Origin: Tectiglobus sp965247245
GTDB taxonomy: Bacteria; Pseudomonadota; Alphaproteobacteria; Rhizobiales; Hyphomicrobiaceae
NCBI GenBank assembly: GCA_965247245.1
Contig: CBDFGV010000003.1
Span: forward strand, 992,001 to 1,056,000
Direction of reading: 5' to 3'
Length of the DNA: 64,000 nt
The notes beneath the pieces are model-generated. The model made no database searches, was not told where the DNA came from, and saw nothing but the letters and a program-made list of their open reading frames with translations. How positions within the stretch are numbered: position 1 is the first letter of the stretch; every line of letters begins with the position of its first letter. Shown piece by piece: positions 55,447 to 63,142 of the stretch. Made by a program: the position numbers and the translations under genes.

Positions 55447-56555
55447 TGCCTGCGACAAACAGCATTCCTGAAACAATGCGGGCGTTCGTGCTGACAGGCC
55501 ACGGTGACCTCGACAAACTCGTTTTCCACGATGACTGGCCGACTCCGATACCGGGGCCAGGCGAAGTCCTGATCAACGTGCATGCTTGTGGATTGAACAA
55601 CACTGACGTCAACACCCGCACGGCCTGGTACTCGAAAGGAGTATCTGAGAACACGACAGGCGGCGCGTTTGACGATGCCGATGATGAGGACGCGACGTGG
55701 GGCGGAGCCGCGATTACCTTCCCGCGCATCCAGGGTGCAGATGCTGCCGGCACTGTCGTTGCTGTCGGCGAAGGTTCAGATACTGGTCTCATTGGGAAGC
55801 GAGTCCTCATTGATGTCTGGCTGCGCGACTGGGACAACCCCCTCGATCTCGACAAGTGCGGCTACTTCGGCTCGGAGTGCGATGGCGGGTTTGCTGATTA
55901 TCTCAAAATCGACCAGCGCCATGTCCATCCAGTCGACAGCACATTGAGCCACGCTGAACTAGCGACCTTCGCAACCTCGTATGTCACGGCCGAAAACATG
56001 CTCAACAGAGCTGATGTCAAATCGGGTGACAGCGTTCTGATACCGGGCGCATCGGGTGGCGTTGGTTCAGCACTCATCCAGCTTGCCAACCGTCGCGGCG
56101 CCAAGACGATCGCCATGGCCAGTGAAAGCAAACACGCTGAAGTGCAGAAGGCGGGCCCCTCAGCAATCCTACCGCGCTCACCGGAAGACCTAAAAGGTGC
56201 AATCCGTGGTGCCATTGGTCAGGATACCGTGACAGTCGTGGCAGACGTTGTTGGCGGTCCGGACTGGTCGCGTTTCATCGATGCCCTCGCAAGAGGCGGC
56301 CGCTACACATGCGCTGGCGCGATCGCAGGCCCGATGGTCGATTTCGACCTGCGAACGTTCTACCTGCGGGATTTGACCTTTACCGGTGCCACCATCGTGC
56401 CACCCGGCATGTTTGCCGATCTCGTTGGCTACATTTCACGCGGCGAAGTTAAACCCATGCTGGCAGCCACCTATCCCCTGGCCGAACTTCCAAAAGCCCA
56501 GCAGGCGTTCATCGACAAACAGCATGTCGGCAACATCGTCGTGACAATGGACTAA
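55446..56555 (+). CDS. Zinc-type (MDR) alcohol dehydrogenase/quinone reductase
   Basis: The 369-residue protein is of the medium-chain dehydrogenase family. The NAD(P) site is GASGGVGSALIQLANRRG. The N-terminal GHGDLDKLVFHDDWPTPIPGPGEVLINV resembles quinone oxidoreductases and similar zinc-independent members. CGYFGSECDGGFADY suggests the cysteine-containing segment of the catalytic domain. It oxidises an alcohol or reduces an activated double bond with NAD(P)H. It starts inside the stop of the preceding demethylase. A 15-base tandem repeat covers its stop codon and the space before the next gene. Confidence 0.87.
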   Translation: MPATNSIPETMRAFVLTGHGDLDKLVFHDDWPTPIPGPGEVLINVHACGLNNTDVNTRTAWYSKGVSENTTGGAFDDADDEDATWGGAAITFPRIQGADAAGTVVAVGEGSDTGLIGKRVLIDVWLRDWDNPLDLDKCGYFGSECDGGFADYLKIDQRHVHPVDSTLSHAELATFATSYVTAENMLNRADVKSGDSVLIPGASGGVGSALIQLANRRGAKTIAMASESKHAEVQKAGPSAILPRSPEDLKGAIRGAIGQDTVTVVADVVGGPDWSRFIDALARGGRYTCAGAIAGPMVDFDLRTFYLRDLTFTGATIVPPGMFADLVGYISRGEVKPMLAATYPLAELPKAQQAFIDKQHVGNIVVTMD

Positions 56556-56609
56556 AGTTTTGGGGACTAACGTTTTGGGACCTAACGGTTTGAAGACTGG
56601 CGTTGTGAG
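56550..56609 (+). repeat. 15-bp imperfect tandem repeat, four copies, over a stop codon
   Basis: Units start at 56550, 56565, 56580 and 56595 and read GACTAAAGTTTTGGG, GACTAACGTTTTGGG, ACCTAACGGTTTGAA and GACTGGCGTTGTGAG. The stop codon of the MDR gene is in the first unit. The three enolase-superfamily genes follow. Confidence 0.8.
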
Positions 56610-56618
56610 GACCACTGC

Positions 56619-57734
56619 ATGAAAATCACGCGCATCCGAGTCTTCAAGACCGCACTGCCTTACGTCGGTGGCAGCTATGGCTGGGGTGCAGGCAATGCCA
56701 TCACCGTCGCGCAGACTTCTGTTGTGGTAATCGACACCGACGCTGGCTTATCCGGTTGTGGTGAGTTCTGCCCGTGCGGCGAAAACTATATGATCGCCCA
56801 CTCCGAAGGCGTAGAAGCTGCGGCCCGGTTGCTCGCACCGCAACTACTTGGCGAAGATCCACGTCAGGCCGAGAAGATCGACCGCCTGATGGATCACGTG
56901 ATCCGTGGTCACGGCTATGCCAAAGCGCCGTTCATTGCAGCCTGCTGGGACATTCTCGGAAAAGCAACTGGTCAGCCCGTCTGGATGTTGCTCGGCGGCA
57001 AGCTCACCGATGGGGCTCCGATGTACCGGGTGGCGCCGCACAACTCTACGTCTGAGACAATCGCAGAACTCGAAAAGTATCGGCAAATCGGCTACCGGCA
57101 GTTTCAGATCAAGGTCGGTGCTGACTGGTCGAGCGACATCGATCGCATTCGCGAAACCGTTCCACTTTTGAAGCCGGGCGAGAAAGCCATGGCTGATGCC
57201 AACCAAGGCTGGCGTGTCGACAATGCCATTCGAGTTGCCAACGCCACGCGCGATCTCGACTATATTTTCGAGCAACCCTGTCAGACCTACGAAGAATGCC
57301 AGCAGGTCCGCCGGCACGTCGCGCAGCCGATGAAGCTGGACGAGTGTGTCACGGACATGCGCATGGCCCATCGCATCGTCGAAGACCATGGCGCCGATAT
57401 CTGCTGCCTCAAGATCTCAAACCTGGGTGGTCTCTCAAAGGCACGCAAGGTCCGAGACTACCTGGTCGAAAATCGTATCCCGGTCGTCTCCGAAGACACC
57501 TGGGGCGGCGAGATCACAACGGCCGTGGTCGCTCACTTCGCAGCGTCAACACCAGTGGACTATCTGATCAATTCAACCGACCTGCACAACTACAATACGC
57601 GCAGAACAGGCCATCCCGGACCGCCAACGCGCGACGGCAAGCTTTACGCGTCCGATGATCCCGGGCTTGGGGTGGAGCCGGACTATGAGAGCCTCGGTTC
57701 ACCGGTCTCAGACTACGGAGCCCCGGTCCCATGA
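56619..57734 (+). CDS. Enolase-superfamily epimerase/dehydratase, paralog 1
   Basis: The 371-residue protein is a mandelate racemase/muconate lactonizing-type enzyme. The catalytic lysine pair is Lys165 (QIKVGAD) and Lys265 (CLKISNLGG). Metal ligands are Asp193 (ADANQGW), Glu219 (FEQPC) and Asp/Glu at 241-242 (LDECVTD). The two opposing lysines and the spacing match enzymes such as 4R-hydroxyproline betaine 2-epimerase (HpbD) and cis-3-hydroxyproline dehydratase. It overlaps the next paralog by four bases. Neighbouring demethylases support a betaine-derived or hydroxyproline-type acid as substrate, which is inference. Confidence 0.88.
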   Translation: MKITRIRVFKTALPYVGGSYGWGAGNAITVAQTSVVVIDTDAGLSGCGEFCPCGENYMIAHSEGVEAAARLLAPQLLGEDPRQAEKIDRLMDHVIRGHGYAKAPFIAACWDILGKATGQPVWMLLGGKLTDGAPMYRVAPHNSTSETIAELEKYRQIGYRQFQIKVGADWSSDIDRIRETVPLLKPGEKAMADANQGWRVDNAIRVANATRDLDYIFEQPCQTYEECQQVRRHVAQPMKLDECVTDMRMAHRIVEDHGADICCLKISNLGGLSKARKVRDYLVENRIPVVSEDTWGGEITTAVVAHFAASTPVDYLINSTDLHNYNTRRTGHPGPPTRDGKLYASDDPGLGVEPDYESLGSPVSDYGAPVP

Positions 57735-58840
57735 GGATAACACGCATCTCGGTCTGGCAATGCAATCTGCCGTTGAACGAGCCTTACTGGCTCTCTGGCG
57801 GGCGTCTCAAGTTCGAGCAGCTCGATTCAACATTCGTTCTGATCGAGACCGATGAAGGTATTGCTGGTTGGGGCGAGGGTTGCCCGTGGGGACATACCTA
57901 TCTGCCGGCCCACGGCGGCGGCATTCGCGCCGGGCTTGAATTGATTGCACCACAGCTCATCGGGCGCGACCCGCGATCCATCGGCTTCATCAACCGAACC
58001 ATGGATACAATTCTGCCGGGCCACCCTTATGTGAAGTCGCCCATCGACATCGCCTGTTGGGATATCATCGGCAAGGCCAGCAATATGCCGCTCTGGCAGC
58101 TTTTCGGTGGTGACATTGCCAACCCTGTTGCGATCAACTCGTCGATCTCCACCGGAACGCCTGATGAGATGATCGCGCGGATCCAACGTGCAAGCGCCAA
58201 AGGTTACCGGGTTCACTCCGCAAAGATTGGCGGCACCGATGCCAAGGCTGACATTGCCCGGATTGATGCGATTTCCTCCGCACTTCCCGCCGGCGAATCC
58301 GTCACCTTTGATATCAATCGGGCATGGCAGCCCGCAACCGCCCTGCAAGTACTCGGCAGCGTCACAGCACGCGACTGGGTTGAGCAGCCATGCGAGACAC
58401 TCGACCAGTGCGCGGCAGTTGCCGCTCAAGTCCCACAGCCAATCATGCTCGATGAGTGCATGCACACCTTCCAGGATCATCTTGAGGCCTGGCAACGCCG
58501 GGCCTGCCAAGGCGTTAAAGTCAAACCCAACCGCGTCGGCGGTCTGACGAGGGCCAAGCAGATTATTGACTTTGGCATTTCAGTCGGCTGGCAGATGCAC
58601 ATTGAAGATGTCGGCGGCTCAGCCCTTGCCGATACGGCCGCCATCCACTTGGCCTCGGCAACACCCGCGGAGCATCGCCTCGCAAGCTGGCTCTGTCATG
58701 CACATTTGGCGGTCGATCCTGTTCCCGATCAAGGCGCCCGCAATGTCGAAGGGAGCGCCACACCACCGTCGCATCCGGGATTAGGCGTCGCCCCCGATCC
58801 AACTGCCCTCGGCCAACCTATCGCCGTTTACGGAGACTAG
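57731..58840 (+). CDS. Enolase-superfamily epimerase/dehydratase, paralog 2
   Basis: The 369-residue protein shares fold and active-site layout with the preceding gene. Lys165 (HSAKIGG) and Lys265 (VKVKPNRVGG) form the pair; metal ligands are Asp194 (FDINRAW), Glu218 (VEQPC) and Asp/Glu at 241-242 (LDECMHT). Its N-terminal capping domain differs from paralog 1 (for example YWLSGGRLKFEQL), which sets the substrate. Start overlaps the stop of paralog 1, and a 5-base gap separates it from paralog 3, so all three are likely one transcript. The reaction is probably racemisation, epimerisation or dehydration of a carboxylate. Confidence 0.88.
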   Translation: MRITRISVWQCNLPLNEPYWLSGGRLKFEQLDSTFVLIETDEGIAGWGEGCPWGHTYLPAHGGGIRAGLELIAPQLIGRDPRSIGFINRTMDTILPGHPYVKSPIDIACWDIIGKASNMPLWQLFGGDIANPVAINSSISTGTPDEMIARIQRASAKGYRVHSAKIGGTDAKADIARIDAISSALPAGESVTFDINRAWQPATALQVLGSVTARDWVEQPCETLDQCAAVAAQVPQPIMLDECMHTFQDHLEAWQRRACQGVKVKPNRVGGLTRAKQIIDFGISVGWQMHIEDVGGSALADTAAIHLASATPAEHRLASWLCHAHLAVDPVPDQGARNVEGSATPPSHPGLGVAPDPTALGQPIAVYGD

Positions 58841-58845
58841 CGCTC

Positions 58846-59949
58846 ATGAAGATATCGCGCCTGACACTCTGGCGGGTCCCACTCACCAGCCATGTCACAT
58901 ACTACATGGCAGAAGGAAAAACGTGTGCGACAGTCGATACGATCGTACTGCGCATAGAAACGGATAGCGGATTAGCAGGTTGGGGTGAAGCCTGTCCGAT
59001 CCCGCACTATCTGCCGGCCTATGCCAACGGCGTCAAACCCGTGGTCGAGGAGATCGCGCACCTATTGCTTGGCGCCGAGCCGGTTGGTCCGGAAGCTATA
59101 ATGAGCCGAGTTAGCGCCTATCTGCAGGGACACGTCTACGCAAAATCCGCAATCGACATCGCGCTTTGGGATCTAACCGGACAAGTTGCGAACCTACCAC
59201 TTTACGCCCTGCTTGGCGGCAAGCAATCGCAACGCCTGCCACTCTACCACTCGATCTCCTGCCTCGAACCTGACGAGATGGCCCGCATCGCACGCGAAAC
59301 GCAACAACAGGGCATGCGGCAATTCCAAGCTAAGCTCGGTGCCGACAACAACTGGGAAGCCGACGTTGCGCGACTACGCCTGGTCCGCGAAGCTGTCGGT
59401 CCAGGCCCATTGGTCTACGGCGACTGGAACTGCGGCTCGAACCGGCTCGATGCCACGCGCGTCGGGCGCGCTGTCGCCAACATCGATGTCATGCTGGAAC
59501 AGCCCTGCGCCACGCTGGATGACTGCGCAGCTGTCCGGTCCGCTACCGGCCTGCCGATGAAGATTGATGAGAACGCACATGATACCGCATCACTGCTCAA
59601 GGCCTATGAGCTTGGATGCATGGACGTCGTGGCACTGAAGTTATCAAAGTTCGGTGGCCTCAGTGCATTACGTCAGGCGCGTGACCTCTGTCTTCACATC
59701 GGTGCGCGCATGTGCATTGAGGACACCTGGGGCTCGGACATCGCGATGAGTGCCGCCTTTCATTTGGCCGCCGCAACGTCACCAGCTGCCGTGCTCAACG
59801 TTTGCGACCTGTCAGGTTATGCAACGCCACGTTTGGCCGCCAACGCGCCGACACGCGAAGAAGGTTCAATTGCCATACCAAATGGTCCTGGCCTCGGCAT
59901 CACTCCTGATTTAGACGTACTAGGGTCACCATTAGCTGTCATTGAGTAG
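58846..59949 (+). CDS. Enolase-superfamily epimerase/dehydratase, paralog 3
   Basis: The 367-residue protein is the third tandem member. Lys163 (FQAKLGAD) and Lys265 (ALKLSKFGG) form the pair; metal ligands are Asp193 (YGDWNCG), Glu218 (LEQPC) and Asp/Glu at 241-242 (IDENAHD). The DWN at the first metal site departs from the more usual DANxGW, so the pocket differs from its paralogs. Capping-domain residues YYMAEGKTCATVD are also unique. It is likely co-transcribed with paralogs 1 and 2 and with the ferredoxin-type reductase gene, which begins 42 bases later. Confidence 0.88.
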   Translation: MKISRLTLWRVPLTSHVTYYMAEGKTCATVDTIVLRIETDSGLAGWGEACPIPHYLPAYANGVKPVVEEIAHLLLGAEPVGPEAIMSRVSAYLQGHVYAKSAIDIALWDLTGQVANLPLYALLGGKQSQRLPLYHSISCLEPDEMARIARETQQQGMRQFQAKLGADNNWEADVARLRLVREAVGPGPLVYGDWNCGSNRLDATRVGRAVANIDVMLEQPCATLDDCAAVRSATGLPMKIDENAHDTASLLKAYELGCMDVVALKLSKFGGLSALRQARDLCLHIGARMCIEDTWGSDIAMSAAFHLAAATSPAAVLNVCDLSGYATPRLAANAPTREEGSIAIPNGPGLGITPDLDVLGSPLAVIE

Positions 59950-59991
59950 TGAACAGCCAACGAACCGTCGGAAGCAGGGACCGAAGGACCT

Positions 59992-61215
59992 ATGGAACCC
60001 ATTGGAAGTATCGTTGTGGTCGGAGCAGGCCAAGCCGGAGCCAGTGCTGCGGCCAAGCTCAGATCGCTTGGATTTGAAGGCAAGCTTCATCTGATCGGCA
60101 ATGAACCCTATGTTCCCTACCAGCGCCCTCCGCTGTCCAAGAAATACCTCACCGGTGAGATCGAACTTGAGCGAATTCTGATAAAACCGGAAGCTTTTTA
60201 CGAGACGGCCAACATTGACCTGCATCTGGATGTCGAAGCCGTCGCGATTGAACCTGACGACAACGGCCTCCTGCTCTCAGACGGTAAGCGCTTACACTGG
60301 GACCGTCTCCTTCTTGCAACCGGTTCGCGCCCGCGGGAATTGCCGGATGGGGTGATTGAGACGGGTTGCCCTGTGCACGTCCTGCGCAACTTGCGCGATG
60401 TGCACGATCTTACCCCCGCCATGGAAGCAGCGAAACACGCGCTCATTGTTGGTGGAGGCTACATTGGTCTCGAAGCAGCAGCCGCCGCCCGACACTTTGA
60501 CGTCACCGTCACATTGGTTGAAGCGACAGATCGTATACTTCAACGGGTTGCCGCGGAAGCCACATCGAAACGGTTTGCCGACCTGCATCGCAAACACGGT
60601 GTCGACATCCGCGAAGGAACGGGGCTCTCGCAGATAACATCTCTGGGTGACGGCAAGTGCCGTGCAGCGTTCAGCAACGGCGATACACTTGATGTAGACC
60701 TTGTACTCATCGGCATCGGCGTGATCCCAAACGCCGAACTGGCCGCTACCGCCGGCCTGGACACAAACAACGGCATTAGCGTGGACGACCAATGCCGAAC
60801 CAGCAGTTCCTCAATCTTTGCAGCAGGTGACTGTGCATCATTCGAATGGCGCGGCACACGTCTCCGCCTTGAATCCGTTCAAAATGCTATCGACCAGGCC
60901 GAGGCTGCGGCCGCAAACATGTTGGGTCAAACCACAACATACGATCCCGTGCCATGGTTCTGGTCCGACCAGTACGATGTCAAACTACAGATTGCCGGTT
61001 TAAGCCAAGGCTTCAACCGCACTGCCGAGCGAACCGGCGCGCGCGAAGGCTCCGGCTCCGTCTGGTATTTCAACGACGATACTTTCGTCGCTGTCGATGC
61101 CTTCAATGATGCAGCAGCCTATATGACCGGCAAGCGTCTGCTGGAAGCAGGCACCAATCCGCCATTCGAGGCCATAGCAGATCCAGAGACCCAACTGAAA
61201 AGCCTGCTCAAGTAG
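59992..61215 (+). CDS. FAD/NAD(P)-dependent ferredoxin-type reductase
   Basis: The 407-residue protein is of the BphA4/rubredoxin reductase group of class I flavoprotein reductases. FAD-binding is VVVGAGQAGASAAAKL, NAD(P)-binding is LIVGGGYIGLEAAAAAR, and SSIFAAGDCASFEW binds the flavin end. The C-terminal dimer domain (WFWSDQYDVKLQIAGL) is present. Such enzymes pass electrons from NADH to a ferredoxin or Rieske protein of an oxygenase. The oxygenase or ferredoxin is not in this operon. It follows the three enolase-superfamily genes and converges with a minus-strand pair of genes. Confidence 0.9.
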   Translation: MEPIGSIVVVGAGQAGASAAAKLRSLGFEGKLHLIGNEPYVPYQRPPLSKKYLTGEIELERILIKPEAFYETANIDLHLDVEAVAIEPDDNGLLLSDGKRLHWDRLLLATGSRPRELPDGVIETGCPVHVLRNLRDVHDLTPAMEAAKHALIVGGGYIGLEAAAAARHFDVTVTLVEATDRILQRVAAEATSKRFADLHRKHGVDIREGTGLSQITSLGDGKCRAAFSNGDTLDVDLVLIGIGVIPNAELAATAGLDTNNGISVDDQCRTSSSSIFAAGDCASFEWRGTRLRLESVQNAIDQAEAAAANMLGQTTTYDPVPWFWSDQYDVKLQIAGLSQGFNRTAERTGAREGSGSVWYFNDDTFVAVDAFNDAAAYMTGKRLLEAGTNPPFEAIADPETQLKSLLK

Positions 61216-61259
61216 GACCAACACTTGGCCACTCCGGGAACGCGTAACGAAAACCCCAA

Positions 61260-61901
61260 TCACGCGTCTCGCTGATAGCGCTTAGTCAAAATGCGCAATC
61301 GATCCTGAAAGTGAGGCCGTACGCGGGCACTCCACGGCGTGTCCACCGCCTTGGCCCAGGCCTCGGTCCGCGTCACGTCTGGCGACTCCAGATGGTAGAT
61401 GGCCAAGTACTTGTGGGTACTACTCCCGTTCTCGTCAGCGCGATAGCGACGTGCGAGCATCGTGCCTGGAACCGCCGCGAGTGCGGGAATATGCTCTTCG
61501 TTATACCACGCGTTAAAGTCATCTTCCGCTTCCGGCGCGACATTCATCGCATTGACCAACAACCCTCCGGCGTTGGCAGGTGCTGCTGCGTCGCCAGGTG
61601 TGATGCGGATGCCTTCAAAGCGCAGCAGACGCCTGCACATCCCGACAAGCCGCTTCGTCCAAACGGATGAGTTCTCATAAGCGATCGCGTTATAGGCCTC
61701 ACTGCGCAAGACATCGATCGAAGCAAGATCGTAAGTTGCGACTGCAGCTTGTTCGCCGCCATCATCAAGCCACCGCTCACAAGCACCGAAGCCTGCAATG
61801 GCCTGCCGCTCAGGCAGATGTTCAAGGTCGTACCAGTCATGAAACTCATCGACATGCGTGTTGCTGTAGTCGAATGCCACCGCAAGTATTCCCTGGGCCA
61901 T
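61260..61901 (-). CDS. Two-repeat dimeric alpha/beta-barrel protein of unknown function
   Basis: The 213-residue protein has two similar halves with the ferredoxin-like alpha/beta-barrel (EthD/DUF4286-like) signature: FHDWYDLEHLPERQAI near residue 20 and FNAWYNEEHIPALAAV near residue 130. Both halves have a WY...EHxP motif, so a single chain forms the pseudo-dimer. No catalytic residue can be assigned beyond these conserved His. Related proteins bind or act on small aromatic or polar compounds. It lies 63 bases downstream of a D-2-hydroxyacid dehydrogenase gene on the same strand and is probably co-expressed. Confidence 0.8.
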   Translation of the reverse strand: MAQGILAVAFDYSNTHVDEFHDWYDLEHLPERQAIAGFGACERWLDDGGEQAAVATYDLASIDVLRSEAYNAIAYENSSVWTKRLVGMCRRLLRFEGIRITPGDAAAPANAGGLLVNAMNVAPEAEDDFNAWYNEEHIPALAAVPGTMLARRYRADENGSSTHKYLAIYHLESPDVTRTEAWAKAVDTPWSARVRPHFQDRLRILTKRYQRDA

Positions 61902-61964
61902 ACTGTCCTCATTCGTTTGAGCCGGTAACCTTGTGTGGTCCCACCTCGCAATACCATTCCAAAT

Positions 61965-62951
61965 CTACAGATCTTTCGGATCAACTTCATTGAGCAGCGG
62001 TTCACCTTTCGCAAACCGCTGAATGTTCTCGAAGAACAATTCATCCCAGCGCCCGCGCGTGCCGCTCCCTGAAAACGACGTGTGACCAGTCACCTGCACC
62101 TTCGGATGTGACCAAAGTGGATTGTCGACCGGCAACGGCTCTTCATGGAAGACATCGAGAATAGCTGTGCCAAGCTTGCCGCTGTCGAGTGCCGCAATCA
62201 TAGCTGCGTCATCGACCACGCCACCACGAGCAATATTCACTAAAACACAACCCGGCTTGAGATTGTCGAAGAATGCGCTGTTCACAAAGCCAGCTGTCTC
62301 AGCATTCAGCGGGCACGCCAGGACAACGACATCGGCATCTGGTAGGAACTGCGGCAGATCGGAGAGTGTGCCTGAGCGATCAACAATCTCGGACGTCTGC
62401 GGCGATCGCCGGATAACTGTAGTCGATGCACCAAACGCCTTTGCAAGATTGGCAGTCGCCCGGCCAATCGGGCCGAATCCAACAATGATCCAGTTGGTCC
62501 CCGCGATTTCGCGAAACGGCGTGACCTTCCATTGTTTGTCTGCCTGTAGCTGCCGCCGCTCTTCCATTGGATGGAATACATTCAGGACATGAGCCAGCAC
62601 ATACTCGGATATCGCGACTGATTGCGCACTGCTATTGTTGATCTTAATGCCCTTCGCTGCGGCAGACTTGTACACAGGGGCATCAAGCCCGGCGTTGAAT
62701 GTCTGCAGGACGCCGACAGACTTGCACTCCAGTGCCAGCTTGAATGCCACCGGTTGGATTTTATCCAGCGCGATGTCGGGGCTGAACCACAGATAATCGA
62801 GATCCACATCGCTAGGAGCGATGCTCTTACCATCGATCACGAACTGACCATCTCTGTTAAAGGGCGCAAAATCAAAAGCGATTCCCAAGTTGCGGATCCG
62901 TTCACCGAGGCGTTCCAGTGTCTTTTCATAAATCCCAAGTCGAATAGTCAT
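61965..62951 (-). CDS. D-2-hydroxyacid dehydrogenase, second copy
   Basis: The 328-residue protein is a NAD-dependent D-isomer 2-hydroxyacid dehydrogenase like the gene at 9635-10609. The NAD motif is VGFGPIGRATANLAKAFG; LVNIARGGVVDDAAM carries the catalytic Arg, DVFHEEPLP the Glu, and TGHTSFSG the His. The conserved core is similar to the first copy but the N-terminal half differs. It oxidises or reduces a 2-hydroxy/2-keto acid. The adjacent alpha/beta-barrel gene is on the same strand. An MFS transporter gene begins about 190 bases away on the opposite strand. Confidence 0.9.
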   Translation of the reverse strand: MTIRLGIYEKTLERLGERIRNLGIAFDFAPFNRDGQFVIDGKSIAPSDVDLDYLWFSPDIALDKIQPVAFKLALECKSVGVLQTFNAGLDAPVYKSAAAKGIKINNSSAQSVAISEYVLAHVLNVFHPMEERRQLQADKQWKVTPFREIAGTNWIIVGFGPIGRATANLAKAFGASTTVIRRSPQTSEIVDRSGTLSDLPQFLPDADVVVLACPLNAETAGFVNSAFFDNLKPGCVLVNIARGGVVDDAAMIAALDSGKLGTAILDVFHEEPLPVDNPLWSHPKVQVTGHTSFSGSGTRGRWDELFFENIQRFAKGEPLLNEVDPKDL

Positions 62952-63142
62952 CTCAATGCTCCCTGCGGCCGTTGTTGTCCGCGCCCATGTTCATTGCTTC
63001 GAACTTGATCTACCACCGAACCGGCTCAACGGTCTCGGATAATTGCATCTCAACAAACCTGACGCATTGCAGTTTCGTCGGCCCAGTCGCATCATTAGCC
63101 TTCAATGACAAACGCATCACACTCTCACGCGCCGAGCTTTGC

